Assembly (NCBI RefSeq): GCF_029946185.1
Contig: NZ_JAQSEA010000294.1
Coordinates: 1-59,453, forward strand
Direction: 5' to 3'
Length of the DNA stretch: 59,453 bases
From: Prosthecobacter sp.
Lineage (GTDB): Bacteria; Verrucomicrobiota; Verrucomicrobiia; Verrucomicrobiales; Verrucomicrobiaceae
In this document: in pieces, positions 16,344 to 25,000 of the stretch
How the letters are laid out: every line of letters starts with the position of its first letter
How positions within the stretch are numbered: position 1 is the stretch's first letter
The notes under the pieces: model-generated
What the model saw: only the letters and a program-made list of their open reading frames with translations
Database searches by the model: none
What the model was told of the DNA's origin: nothing
Program-made: the position numbers and the translations under genes

Positions 16344-16826
16344 TCAGGCCAGTTGCAGCTTGCTCTTGAGAGCGGTGACGACGTTGGGCGGGACGAACTG
16401 ATCGACGTGACCACCGAGGCGGCAGATTTCCTTGACCAGCCGGCTGCTGATGTAGGTGTATTCTTCACGGGGCATGAGGAAGAGGGTTTCGAGGTTTGGT
16501 TCTAACTTACGATTCATGAGGGCAAGTTGGAACTCGAATTCGAAGTCGGACACGGCGCGCAGGCCGCGAACGAGGGCGCAGGCTTGGTGCTTGCGGGCGA
16601 AATTGACCAGAAGGCCGTCAAAAGGCATGACCTCGATGCCGGGGATCTCGGCGGCGGCGTTGCGGATGAGCTCGACGCGCTCCTCGACGGTGAAGAGGCT
16701 GTCCTTGGAGTTGTCGCGGGCGACGGCAATGATGAGGTTGTCAAAAATGCCCGCGGCGCGCTGCAAGACGTCGAGATGTCCGTTGGTTATGGGGTCAAAG
16801 CTGCCGGGATAGATCGCGCGTCGCAT
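16344..16826 (-). CDS. coaD: pantetheine-phosphate adenylyltransferase
   Basis: A 160-residue protein of normal CoaD length. It begins RRAIYPGSFDPITNGHLDVLQRA, containing the nucleotidyltransferase TxGH-type motif that binds ATP, and carries the ISSRLVKEI loop near residue 128. It adenylates 4'-phosphopantetheine to dephospho-CoA, the penultimate step of CoA synthesis. It lies beside acpS, which uses CoA to charge acyl carrier protein. Confidence 0.97.
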   Translation of the reverse strand: MRRAIYPGSFDPITNGHLDVLQRAAGIFDNLIIAVARDNSKDSLFTVEERVELIRNAAAEIPGIEVMPFDGLLVNFARKHQACALVRGLRAVSDFEFEFQLALMNRKLEPNLETLFLMPREEYTYISSRLVKEICRLGGHVDQFVPPNVVTALKSKLQLA

Positions 16827-16877
16827 GAGGGTATGGCCTGACTGTAGCGGCGGGGTTGGTGTGTGAAAAGAGAAAGC

Positions 16878-17249
16878 TCACGCCAGCAGCACCTGCGCCA
16901 TGGCAAGATCACGTGTGTGCGTGAGACTGACGAGGCAGGTGGAGCCAGCGGCGTGCTCTTTGGCCGCGCCATGCAGGAGGATGGAGGGCTTGCCGTTGTC
17001 GGCACGCACGACCTCGATATCCGTCCAGTTCACGCCTTCCGCCCAGATGCCGGTGCCTAGAGCCTTGGCCACGGCCTCTTTCGCGGCAAAGCGTGCGGCG
17101 TAATTCATGGCGGGCTCGGCGCAGGCATCACAGTAAGCGATTTCACCTGCGGTGAAGGTGCGTTCTTTGAAGCGCTGCCCGTGCCTTTCCAGCATATCGC
17201 GGATGCGGGGTACTTCCACGAGGTCTATGCCGATGCCGGTGACTTTCAT
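16878..17249 (-). CDS. acpS: holo-[acyl-carrier-protein] synthase
   Basis: A 123-residue protein matching AcpS length. The two conserved blocks are present: GIGIDLVEVPRIRDML with the Mg-binding Asp near residue 8, and ARFAAKEAVAKALG near 55. It transfers 4'-phosphopantetheine from CoA to acyl carrier protein. It starts 5 bp after pdxJ, the classical pdxJ-acpS arrangement, which supports the operon. Confidence 0.97.
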   Translation of the reverse strand: MKVTGIGIDLVEVPRIRDMLERHGQRFKERTFTAGEIAYCDACAEPAMNYAARFAAKEAVAKALGTGIWAEGVNWTDIEVVRADNGKPSILLHGAAKEHAAGSTCLVSLTHTRDLAMAQVLLA

Positions 17250-17254
17250 GGGAA

Positions 17255-18010
17255 TTAATTGTGATAGGTCGCCATGACGGCGAGCATCTCACGCACCGCG
17301 CCTTGCAGGCCGGTAAAGATGGCGCGTGAAACGAGGTGATGGCCGATGTTCAGTTCCGCGAGGTGCGGGACGGGCCAGAGATCAGGCAGGTTTTTAGTGG
17401 TGAGGCCGTGCCCGGCGTTGATCTGGAGGCCGAGGGTGTGGCCCAGTTCAGCTGCGGCGCAGAGGCGCTCGACTTCGGCGGCGCGTTCCGCTCCGGCGTG
17501 GTTGGCAAAGGTGCCGGTGTGCAGTTCGATCATGGCTGCGCCGATCTCGGCGCTGGCGCGCACTTGTTCGAGATCGGGATCAATGAACATGCTGACGCGA
17601 GTGCCGTTGTCGCTGAGGGCCTTTACAGTGCGGCGCAGCGACTCGCGCTGGCCGGCCACATCGAGGCCGCCTTCGGTGGTGACTTCTTCACGGTTTTCCG
17701 GCACCATGCAGACGAAGTCGGGGCGCACTTGGAGTGCGATGTCCAAAATTTCCTGGGTGTTACCCATTTCCAAATTCAACTTGGTGCCGATGCTTTTGCG
17801 GAGCAAATATACATCTACATCCTGAATGTGGCGGCGGTCAGCGCGCAAATGCACGGTGATGGAGTGTGCGCCTGCGGCCTCCGCAGCCAAGGCCGATGCC
17901 AGGACTGAAGGCTCCGCATGGGGAGAGTCCGGCAGGGTGCGGTAGCGTGCCTGCCGCAGGGTTACGACGTGGTCGATATTAACTCCGAGGAGCAGGTTGT
18001 TTTGTGACAT
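17255..18010 (-). CDS. pdxJ: pyridoxine 5'-phosphate synthase
   Basis: A 251-residue TIM-barrel protein with the family start LGVNIDHVVTLRQARY, the GAHSITVHLRADRRHIQD segment, the LNLEMGNTQEILDIA block and the C-terminal GHGLTTKNL and LNIGHHLVSRAI blocks. It condenses 1-deoxyxylulose 5-phosphate with 3-amino-2-oxopropyl phosphate to pyridoxine phosphate in the DXP-dependent vitamin B6 route. It is first in the leftward operon with acpS, coaD, yceD-like and rpmF. Confidence 0.97.
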   Translation of the reverse strand: MSQNNLLLGVNIDHVVTLRQARYRTLPDSPHAEPSVLASALAAEAAGAHSITVHLRADRRHIQDVDVYLLRKSIGTKLNLEMGNTQEILDIALQVRPDFVCMVPENREEVTTEGGLDVAGQRESLRRTVKALSDNGTRVSMFIDPDLEQVRASAEIGAAMIELHTGTFANHAGAERAAEVERLCAAAELGHTLGLQINAGHGLTTKNLPDLWPVPHLAELNIGHHLVSRAIFTGLQGAVREMLAVMATYHN

Positions 18011-18169
18011 GAGCGCTATGTAGCGCAGGCCTTCCCACTCGCAAGCTTCTGGTCAATGAGGCTTTCGACGTGAAATTTACATAAAAATGTAACTGCACGC
18101 CCAAGAAATTGAAGTACTCAATTGTGTTATCACGCGATGGAGTGTGAGTAATCACCTAAAAATACCCCC

Positions 18170-19078
18170 ATGAAGTCTCTATTCTATACAATCCTTATTA
18201 TTGGCGGTGCCTTTCTCGCCTATGACTACTTCGGGGCACCTCCTGGCAAAAAAATGGTCTTCAAAAGCCTCAATCCACCGGTGAAACCCAAGGTTGTGAC
18301 GATGAAGCCTATTGAGGTGGAAAAACCGGTTATCAAAGAAATGCCCCCCGAGCCCATGAAGCCCGTCGCGGCGGAGAAGCCGGTGGAAAAGGTCCCTGCG
18401 CCAACGGCTGCCCCGGTTTCCTCTGGTCCGAAATTTGAACCCATCGAGGCGCTGACCGGCAACTGGTTGAAAATTCCGTCGTCCGCCTTTCCGCGTGAGG
18501 TGAAGCTGGTACAGGACGCGATGTTCAAGATGAGTGTGGGATCGAGCAAGATCGCTGCCGGTGGCAAGGTCTATGTGCTGGCTGCGGATAACGGGGTGCT
18601 TACCCTCGCTCCGACGGCATCTTCGCCAGCGCGTGCGCAACTGGCCATTGACGGCACTGACTTGAAGGATCAACTCAACGCGGCCTATGAAAAATGGAAG
18701 ATCACACGTGCGGAAGAGATCAAGGTCATTGCTGCGACTAAAGTGAGGGCTCAATCCGAAGTGCCGGCGGTTGAGGCGGGACCTTCTAGCAGCGAGGCGG
18801 ATGCTAGCGGCAAGCCCGTGCGTGATTCCGACGGGGGATATCCATTGCTGATCAACAGCATGAAGCGCGGGCAGATCACGGAGATCAAGGCGGAGAACAT
18901 CACCCGCTGGCAGGATGCGCAGCCTATCGTGATTCAAGGCAAGCCGGGCTGGGCAGTGAAAGTGGAGTGCAATGTGAAGACGATCTTCGGGCTGCAGCCA
19001 GTGGAAGCGCAGGCGCTGGTGCTCAATGGCAAAATCACCGGCTGGTATTACACCGGGTCAGGTGAAGAGGTGCCGTGA
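18170..19078 (+). CDS. membrane-anchored protein of unknown function, Pro-rich linker
   Basis: A 302-residue protein I do not recognise. Residues 2-20 form a signal-anchor (LFYTILIIGGAFLAYDYF). Residues 30-85 are a Lys/Pro/Glu-rich linker (repeated KPV/EKP units) that would cross the periplasm. The remaining part has a globular look: a segment near 95-165 with DAMFKMSVGSSKIAAGGKVYVL, and a C-terminal block (about 225-302) with KRGQITEIKAENITRWQDAQ and a final GKITGWYYTGSGEEVP. It starts with ATG after a run of Cs, no Shine-Dalgarno. It is divergent from pdxJ and followed by tRNA-Asp. Confidence 0.75.
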   Translation: MKSLFYTILIIGGAFLAYDYFGAPPGKKMVFKSLNPPVKPKVVTMKPIEVEKPVIKEMPPEPMKPVAAEKPVEKVPAPTAAPVSSGPKFEPIEALTGNWLKIPSSAFPREVKLVQDAMFKMSVGSSKIAAGGKVYVLAADNGVLTLAPTASSPARAQLAIDGTDLKDQLNAAYEKWKITRAEEIKVIAATKVRAQSEVPAVEAGPSSSEADASGKPVRDSDGGYPLLINSMKRGQITEIKAENITRWQDAQPIVIQGKPGWAVKVECNVKTIFGLQPVEAQALVLNGKITGWYYTGSGEEVP

Positions 19079-19107
19079 TAAAAATTTTCATACGAGCGTT
19101 TTTCCAT

Positions 19108-19135
19108 TTGCCAGCAAGTGGAGAGCGTTTATTAT
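19108..19135 (+). promoter_or_regulatory. sigma70-like promoter of tRNA-Asp
   Basis: TTGCCA at 19108-19113 and TATTAT at 19130-19135 are separated by 16 bp and end 19 bp before the tRNA. Spacing and position fit a stable-RNA promoter. Confidence 0.7.
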
Positions 19136-19154
19136 CGCGACCCCAAACGGCAAA

Positions 19155-19231
19155 GGAGCGGTAGTTCAGTTGGTTAGAACGCCAGCCTGTCACGTTGGAG
19201 GTCACGGGTTCGAGCCCCGTCCGCTCCGCCA
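19155..19231 (+). tRNA. tRNA-Asp (anticodon GTC), CCA encoded
   Basis: A 77-nt cloverleaf: acceptor GGAGCGG (19155-19161) pairs with CCGCTCC (19221-19227), discriminator G, then encoded CCA. The anticodon stem CCAGC/GTTGG carries loop CTGTCAC with anticodon GTC. The T arm contains the canonical GGTTCGAGCCC. Confidence 0.97.
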
Positions 19232-19242
19232 GTTGGGTTATA

Positions 19243-19276
19243 GGCCGCCTTGCTTTAAGCAGGCGGCCTTTTTTTT
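19243..19276 (+). terminator. rho-independent terminator of tRNA-Asp
   Basis: GGCCGCCT (19243-19250) pairs with AGGCGGCC (19261-19268), with inner TGCTT/AAGCA pairing possible, followed by eight Ts (19269-19276). It is 12 bp past the tRNA. Confidence 0.93.
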
Positions 19277-19335
19277 GGCAGTCATCTCCACCGCTCTGCG
19301 TGGGTCGCTCCGAACGGGACTTCGGGAAGCTTTGA

Positions 19336-21228
19336 CTACTTCTTTAAAACACTCTCAAAACAGCGCTGCTCCTCGGGCAGCATGCTGGCCTTGGGATTGA
19401 TGGCCTTGATCACCCCCAGTGCTTCGTTATGAAATCCTCCGCTGTTGGCAATGGCCGCAAACACGGCGCGCTGTCCCTCGGTGAGAGGATTGAGATCAAT
19501 GTATTGCAGATTTTGCACCGCCTGTTGAGTATCTTGCAACCGCCAGCGAGCCAGGGCGACGGTGAGCTTGCGTTGATTGTCAGCAGGCTGAATTTTTAGC
19601 AAATTGACGGCGTTGCGCAGAGCAAGTTCGATGTTTTTGCCAGCCAGCAGGCTGACGTAAAGATAGGTTTCGACAAAATTTGTGTCATCCGGCCAGCGTG
19701 TCACGGCCTCCTGAGCAGCTTGAATCAGAGATTCAGTGCTGCGGTTGGCCCGACATGCTTTGATCAGACCTGTGAAGGCGTCGCGCTCGATGCGAGGGGA
19801 GGCTGAGGCACGCTGCGCAGCCTTGATTGCAAGGCGGTAGGCATCTTCTGCGATGTCAAAGTGGCCGCGGTCCTCACCATAACTGGCAATTTGCAGCAGG
19901 GCGGGATAACGTCCGTTGAACTGCGCAGCGTCCTTGGCTGCGATCAGTTTGGAGCGCAGTTCTTCGGCTGGTTTATTCAAAATGTAAGCCAGATGCGCAC
20001 GGAACATCGCCACTGTCGTGGGATCCAGCACTTCTGCGACCTTGGGATCGTTGACGAGACGCTCCAGATCATCGAAGCGCTGCAGCATGGTGAGGGCGTT
20101 GAGGTAGTTTTCCAGCAGGCCTTGATGGGCTTTGGCTTCTTCTTCTGGCAGGACGGACAAAATTTGGCGAAATTCCCCCTCTTCAACCAACCAGCGGATG
20201 AATGGCAGCAATTGGTCACGTTTTTTGTCTCGATATTTTGTCGTGGCTGCCATGACGATTTCCTTTTTGTGTCCTGGCGACTGCTGAACTTCACGCTTCA
20301 GCGCAGTCACGTAATGTCTGTCGTCTGCCTTGGGATGTTTCTTGAGGCGATCAATCAACCGAGTGGTGTCTGCGGGGGGCAAAGAAGGCAGGCTGTTGAT
20401 GTGCTCCAAGGTTTGCAGGCCGATAGCATCATCTCCAGAGGCGAGTTTCCAGAGCGATTCCATACCCAGGCCGACTTCCGTCGGATTCTCTGAGGTCAAT
20501 TGCACTTTGGCGAAGCGTAGCGCCCCTTCCTTGTCATCTGGATGTGCCTGAGTGTATTTGCGCAGGACATTGAGCAGCGGTTTGTTGTTTTCACGCTGTC
20601 CCCAGACTTCCTCGGCAAGTTGAATCAGCGCTTCGCTGGGATGAGCCACCCGCATCAGTTGTTCCAGTGCCTGGGAGGCCTCCTTGGGTTTTCCCAGATT
20701 GAGAAGGCAGCGCACATAGAGCTGCTCGTCGGCAGGAGTGAGGGCGTCGAGATTCTTCAACTTGTCATAGAAATACTCGGCTGTGTTACGCTTCATCAGC
20801 GTGAAATATTCAAAATTCAGTCGGATGGCTTCTTCACTTTCGGGAGCTTTTGAATAAGCCTCCTGGGCTTTCATCACCGCATTCACGACCTGGCCGTTTT
20901 CCGCCATTTGTCGTGCTTCCTTCACCATGCTCTCCGCGCGCATGGTTTTGTATGAGTTTTTCAGCGGACGTGCGTAGACGATGCCGAGGATGAGCACCGA
21001 GGTGCAAATGCCCAGGATCACAGAGGCCGCCACCCAGCGCGCCAGCGGCGACTGCCGGTCCCGATGTGCCACGGTCGGAGGCACGAGCCATTCCCAGAGG
21101 GCAATGAAAGGACGCCACAAAACGAAGGGTTTTTTTGTGAGATCTTTGGTGGGATCTATGTTTTGGTTCCAAAGCATGGCGATTCGCGACTGGGGCGCTG
21201 AATGTAGGTGTGCAGAATGCATCGTCAC
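19336..21228 (-). CDS. TPR-like membrane-anchored protein, unknown
   Basis: A 630-residue protein. One membrane helix lies near residues 66-88 (WVAASVILGICTSVLILGIV), after a cytoplasmic head containing an aromatic stretch (KPFVLWRPFIALWEWLVPP). The remaining 540 residues are helical with degenerate TPR-like units (MVKEARQMAENGQVVNAVMKAQEAYSKAP, then LLNLGKPKEASQALEQL). TPR arrays are scaffolds for protein complexes; no catalytic motif is visible. An in-frame ATG at 21177 (MLWNQNIDPTK) may be the true start, because the upstream 17 residues are His/Ser-rich and unconvincing. It is divergent from the Gld-like ABC block, so a shared regulatory region of about 190 bp lies between them. Confidence 0.75.
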   Translation of the reverse strand: MTMHSAHLHSAPQSRIAMLWNQNIDPTKDLTKKPFVLWRPFIALWEWLVPPTVAHRDRQSPLARWVAASVILGICTSVLILGIVYARPLKNSYKTMRAESMVKEARQMAENGQVVNAVMKAQEAYSKAPESEEAIRLNFEYFTLMKRNTAEYFYDKLKNLDALTPADEQLYVRCLLNLGKPKEASQALEQLMRVAHPSEALIQLAEEVWGQRENNKPLLNVLRKYTQAHPDDKEGALRFAKVQLTSENPTEVGLGMESLWKLASGDDAIGLQTLEHINSLPSLPPADTTRLIDRLKKHPKADDRHYVTALKREVQQSPGHKKEIVMAATTKYRDKKRDQLLPFIRWLVEEGEFRQILSVLPEEEAKAHQGLLENYLNALTMLQRFDDLERLVNDPKVAEVLDPTTVAMFRAHLAYILNKPAEELRSKLIAAKDAAQFNGRYPALLQIASYGEDRGHFDIAEDAYRLAIKAAQRASASPRIERDAFTGLIKACRANRSTESLIQAAQEAVTRWPDDTNFVETYLYVSLLAGKNIELALRNAVNLLKIQPADNQRKLTVALARWRLQDTQQAVQNLQYIDLNPLTEGQRAVFAAIANSGGFHNEALGVIKAINPKASMLPEEQRCFESVLKK

Positions 21229-21420
21229 GTTGAAATTTATTCTGCAACCTGATTGTTAGATTCGACGTTGAAGGCACTCTGCAACCCGAGAGAATTCAGT
21301 TGAAAAGACCTGTGTACCCCCTAAAGCAGCAATCCGCGATTGAACGTCCGGAGGAGGCGAACAACCAGAACCGCCTTTACGTGTCGTTCTGTTTCCCTAA
21401 CCAACCGATCCAACGACGTT

Positions 21421-22161
21421 ATGATCCAAGTTAAGAACCTCATCAAGGTGTTCGGCACCAAAGTGGCTGTCGATGATGTCTCCTTCTCCGTGGAAAAAGG
21501 AGAAGTCCTGGGCTTTCTCGGGCCGAATGGTGCCGGCAAATCCACCACCATGCGAATGGTCACCGGCTATTTCCGCCCTACCAGCGGCAGCGTGAGCATT
21601 TGTGGGATCGATATGCTTGAAGAGCCTGAACTGGCCAAGCAGCGCCTCGGTTACCTGCCAGAAAACGCGCCGCTTTATTCCGATATGACGGTGGCCAGTT
21701 TCCTCGGCTTTTGCGCCGAACTGCGCGGCATGCATGGGGCGGCGCGCACCCGGGCCATCGACCGCGTGCTGGACCTGTGCTTCCTCGACAGCGTGCGGAA
21801 TCAGAGTGTGGACACGCTGTCCAAAGGCTACCGCCACCGCACCTGCTTCGCGCAAAGCATCATTCATGACCCGGATGTGCTCATTCTCGACGAGCCTACT
21901 GACGGTCTCGATCCGAATCAGAAGCATGAAGTGCGCAGCATGATCAAGCGCATGGGCAAGGATAAGGCGATCATCTTTTCCACGCACATTTTGGAAGAGG
22001 TCGAGGCCGCCTGCTCCCGCGCCATCATCATCGACCGCGGCAAAGTGGTGGCTGACGGCACGCCTGAAAGTCTCAAGAAACTCGTTCCCGGCGCGAACTC
22101 GCTCGACGAGGTTTTCCGCATCATCACCAATCCAGATACAGCTGTAAAAAAAGCAGCCTGA
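21421..22161 (+). CDS. ABC transporter ATP-binding protein (GldA/NatA-like)
   Basis: A 246-residue ATPase. Walker A is GPNGAGKSTT near residue 38, the signature appears as LSKGYRHR (LSKGY in place of LSGGQ, common in this subgroup), Walker B is VLILDEPTDGLDP, and the H loop is FSTHILEEVE. It would energise the permease encoded next. The ATG at 21421 starts the fold directly; upstream residues in frame are not domain-like. No Shine-Dalgarno is seen; the leader is CCAACCGATCC-like. It opens a four-gene rightward block. Confidence 0.93.
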   Translation: MIQVKNLIKVFGTKVAVDDVSFSVEKGEVLGFLGPNGAGKSTTMRMVTGYFRPTSGSVSICGIDMLEEPELAKQRLGYLPENAPLYSDMTVASFLGFCAELRGMHGAARTRAIDRVLDLCFLDSVRNQSVDTLSKGYRHRTCFAQSIIHDPDVLILDEPTDGLDPNQKHEVRSMIKRMGKDKAIIFSTHILEEVEAACSRAIIIDRGKVVADGTPESLKKLVPGANSLDEVFRIITNPDTAVKKAA

Positions 22162-22197
22162 GATAATTGTTCTTTTTACCCCCAATCCAATCAACGC

Positions 22198-22956
22198 ATG
22201 AGCAATCGAGCCATCCAAAACACTCTGGCCGTTTTTAAGCGGGAGTTTCTGGCCTATTTCAACTCTCCCGTGTTTTATGTCATCGTCGTTATCTTCCTGC
22301 TGGCGACGAACGGCTTCACGTTCTTCTTCTCCCGCCTGCTGGATAGTGACGATGTTTCACTGGCTACGCGTTTCTTTGTCTGGCATCCGTGGATCTACAC
22401 AGTGCTGGCTCCTGCCGTCGGCATGCGCTTGTGGTCGGAGGAGCACCGTCTTGGTACCATCGAACTGCTGATGACCATGCCGGTCTCGCCCTGGCAGGCC
22501 ATTTTGGGTAAGTTTTTTGCGGCTTCCGTTATCTGGCTGATTGCTCTGGCTCTGACCTTCCCAATCGTTGGGACGGTGGCCTACTTGGGTGATCCTGACA
22601 GCGGCCCCATCATCAGTGGTTATGTGGCCAGCTACCTTTATGCCATGACCTGTCTTGCGGTGACTTCAGCCATCAGCGCTTTCACCCGCAGCCAAGTCGT
22701 CTGCTTTATCATCAGTGTCGCCTTTTGTCTGGTCATCGCCCTCATCGGCGATCCTGGCCTGACGCAGACGGTGGTCAACGCCGTTCCAAACGGGATGGAG
22801 GGCGTGGTGCAGTTCATCAGCTTCTTTAGCTTCATGGATCACTTTTTTGAAATGACCAAGGGCATCTTCGTCCTTCGCGACGTGCTCTACTTCGTTTCGG
22901 TCATCGTTGTGGCGCTCCTGGTGACCGACCTGGGTCTCCGCTCCAAACGCGCCTGA
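22198..22956 (+). CDS. ABC-2 type permease (GldF-like)
   Basis: A 252-residue membrane protein with six hydrophobic segments. It starts with the typical cytoplasmic KREFLAYFNSPVFYVI motif of GldF/NosY-type permeases, and carries the EEHRLGTIELLMTMPVSPWQAILGK loop that contacts the ATPase. It forms the membrane pore of the exporter with the preceding ATPase (36 bp upstream). The substrate is unknown. The leader is pyrimidine-rich. Confidence 0.92.
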   Translation: MSNRAIQNTLAVFKREFLAYFNSPVFYVIVVIFLLATNGFTFFFSRLLDSDDVSLATRFFVWHPWIYTVLAPAVGMRLWSEEHRLGTIELLMTMPVSPWQAILGKFFAASVIWLIALALTFPIVGTVAYLGDPDSGPIISGYVASYLYAMTCLAVTSAISAFTRSQVVCFIISVAFCLVIALIGDPGLTQTVVNAVPNGMEGVVQFISFFSFMDHFFEMTKGIFVLRDVLYFVSVIVVALLVTDLGLRSKRA

Positions 22957-22998
22957 TTCACACCGAGCTTTCCTTTTCAACCAACCTTTTTTCTCATC

Positions 22999-24954
22999 AT
23001 GAGTGCTTCCAACAAGAACGCCGCAGCCGGCGTCACCACACTGTTGATCATTGCCGTTATTTTTGCCCTGAATTTCCTCGTCGGCGGGGTGGGCTTTGGC
23101 AATCTTCGCCTCGATCTCACCGAAGACGGATTGTTTACCCTCTCGCAGGGCACAAAGAACATTCTCAGCCAGATCAAAGCTGGGGAGCCGGTGTCGATCA
23201 AATTTTATGCCACGAACGATGACCGGGTCATGCCGAACATCCTCAAGCCGCACGCCCGCTCCATTGAGGACCTGCTGCTGGAATATGAAAAGCAGAGCGA
23301 CGGCGGCGTTTCCCTAGAGGTCATCCATCCGAATCCAGACACGGATGATGAGGACAAGGCCAAGGACGATGAAATCCGCGGCATGCAGGTCAATCAAGAG
23401 GGTGACCATATTTATCTGGGGCTCACCGTTCAGTGCCTCGACCGTAAGGAGATCCTCCCATTCCTCAATCCAGAAGATGCCACGGCGTTCGAATACGAAG
23501 TGTCCCGTGCCATTGCGAAGGTGCTCAAGCCTACCAAGACGGTCATCGGGCTCATGAGCGCCATGCCGATCGGCGGGGTGCCTTCCATGCCCTTCCAGCA
23601 GCAACGCGGACCGGAGGCATGGGCGATAGTTCAACAACTTCGGGCTGACTACGAGGTACGTGAGGTGCCCATGACGACCGATAAAATTGACAGCGACATC
23701 ACCGTCCTTCTAATCGTGCATCCGGCAGATATCAGCGCGACGGCTGAGTTCGCTGTCGATCAGTACCTCCTCGGCGGCGGCAATGTCGTTGCCTTTGTGG
23801 ATCCGCAGAGTCTCCTGGCCCAAGCGATGAGCAGCCAGCCCAATCCGATGACCGGCCAGCAGGGCAATATGATCAACACTTCCTCCGACCTGCCGACCTT
23901 GTTCAAGGCTTGGGGTATTAGCTATCAAAAGGACATGGTGCTGGCAGACATGAACTATCGCGGCAACCTTCAAGGACGTCTCATGGCGACGGCTCTGCAA
24001 CTTCCAGGCAAAGCCATCAATCAGGATGACCGCGTGACTTCCGGTTTGCAGTCCTTCACCCTCGTTAATGCCGGTGCCTTGAACATTGACCTCAAGCAAG
24101 GACTGGACGTGATTACGCTCGCTTCGAGTTCGGAGGCTTCGGAGCTGATCGATATCGCTACGGCAGATAAACTGCGCCGAGAGCCCATGGTAAACTTTAC
24201 CGCCAGTGGTAAAAAGCAGGTGCTCGGTGTTCGTATCGCCGGCAAATTTAAGACGGCCTTCCCGAATGGCAAACCTGCAGCTTCTGCTGTATCAAAAGAA
24301 ACGGGCGGCCCCCAGCAGGACGCGAGTGCTCCAGGAGCCGTTGCGGCAGCGGCGAAGGCTCCTGAACAGAAGGCCGACAACTCGCTCAAAGAGTCCAAAG
24401 ACAGTCAGAGCAATGTCATCCTCTTTTCGGACTCCGACATGCTCTATGATGCCTTTTGTCTGCGTCAGGGAGATCTCGGTGTCGGTCTCATCACCACGGG
24501 CGGCAACCTGCCCATGCTGCTCAACGCCGTGGAGGTGCTCGTCGGGGGGGGCGATCTCATTCAGGTTCGCAACCGCAAGTCCCCTGTCCGTCCTTTCACC
24601 AAGTTGAAGGAGATGCGTGAGACGGTTGAAGAAAAATACCGCCCACAGCTTATCGAGTTGGAGAAGGAACGTCAGGACTTGGCGGAGAAGCTCAGCAAAG
24701 CGCGCCCGCAGCTCGATTTGAAGAAGGGGGCATTGATCGTGGACCAAGGCACGATGAACAATATTAAAGAGATGGAGAAAAACTCAAAGACCATCGACAA
24801 GGAGGTGCGGAACATCCGCAAAGAGGTCAACAAGGAGGTGGAGTTCCGCAAGACTCTGATCAAGACACTCAATGTTCTCGTCGTTCCTCTTCTGGTGGGA
24901 CTGGTGGGCCTGCTTTTCGCCATGCAGCGCCGCACCCGCACAGCGGCGGCCTGA
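22999..24954 (+). CDS. GldG-like ABC transporter auxiliary protein
   Basis: A 651-residue protein with one N-terminal membrane helix (TTLLIIAVIFALNFLVGG) and one C-terminal helix (VLVVPLLVGLVGLLFAM), so the bulk is periplasmic. The sequence after the first helix, RLDLTEDGLFTLSQGTKNIL, is the hallmark of the GldG/ABC_transp_aux family, followed by the SIKFYATNDDRVMP segment. A coiled-coil-like charged region (about 555-625, RPQLIELEKERQDLAEKL) precedes the last helix. In Bacteroidetes GldA, GldF and GldG are required for gliding; outside that phylum the role is not established. It lies 42 bp after the permease. Confidence 0.9.
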   Translation: MSASNKNAAAGVTTLLIIAVIFALNFLVGGVGFGNLRLDLTEDGLFTLSQGTKNILSQIKAGEPVSIKFYATNDDRVMPNILKPHARSIEDLLLEYEKQSDGGVSLEVIHPNPDTDDEDKAKDDEIRGMQVNQEGDHIYLGLTVQCLDRKEILPFLNPEDATAFEYEVSRAIAKVLKPTKTVIGLMSAMPIGGVPSMPFQQQRGPEAWAIVQQLRADYEVREVPMTTDKIDSDITVLLIVHPADISATAEFAVDQYLLGGGNVVAFVDPQSLLAQAMSSQPNPMTGQQGNMINTSSDLPTLFKAWGISYQKDMVLADMNYRGNLQGRLMATALQLPGKAINQDDRVTSGLQSFTLVNAGALNIDLKQGLDVITLASSSEASELIDIATADKLRREPMVNFTASGKKQVLGVRIAGKFKTAFPNGKPAASAVSKETGGPQQDASAPGAVAAAAKAPEQKADNSLKESKDSQSNVILFSDSDMLYDAFCLRQGDLGVGLITTGGNLPMLLNAVEVLVGGGDLIQVRNRKSPVRPFTKLKEMRETVEEKYRPQLIELEKERQDLAEKLSKARPQLDLKKGALIVDQGTMNNIKEMEKNSKTIDKEVRNIRKEVNKEVEFRKTLIKTLNVLVVPLLVGLVGLLFAMQRRTRTAAA

Positions 24955-25000
24955 TTCTCATTTCAACTCGTTTTAAGAACCTGTTCTTTTCCTCAACAAC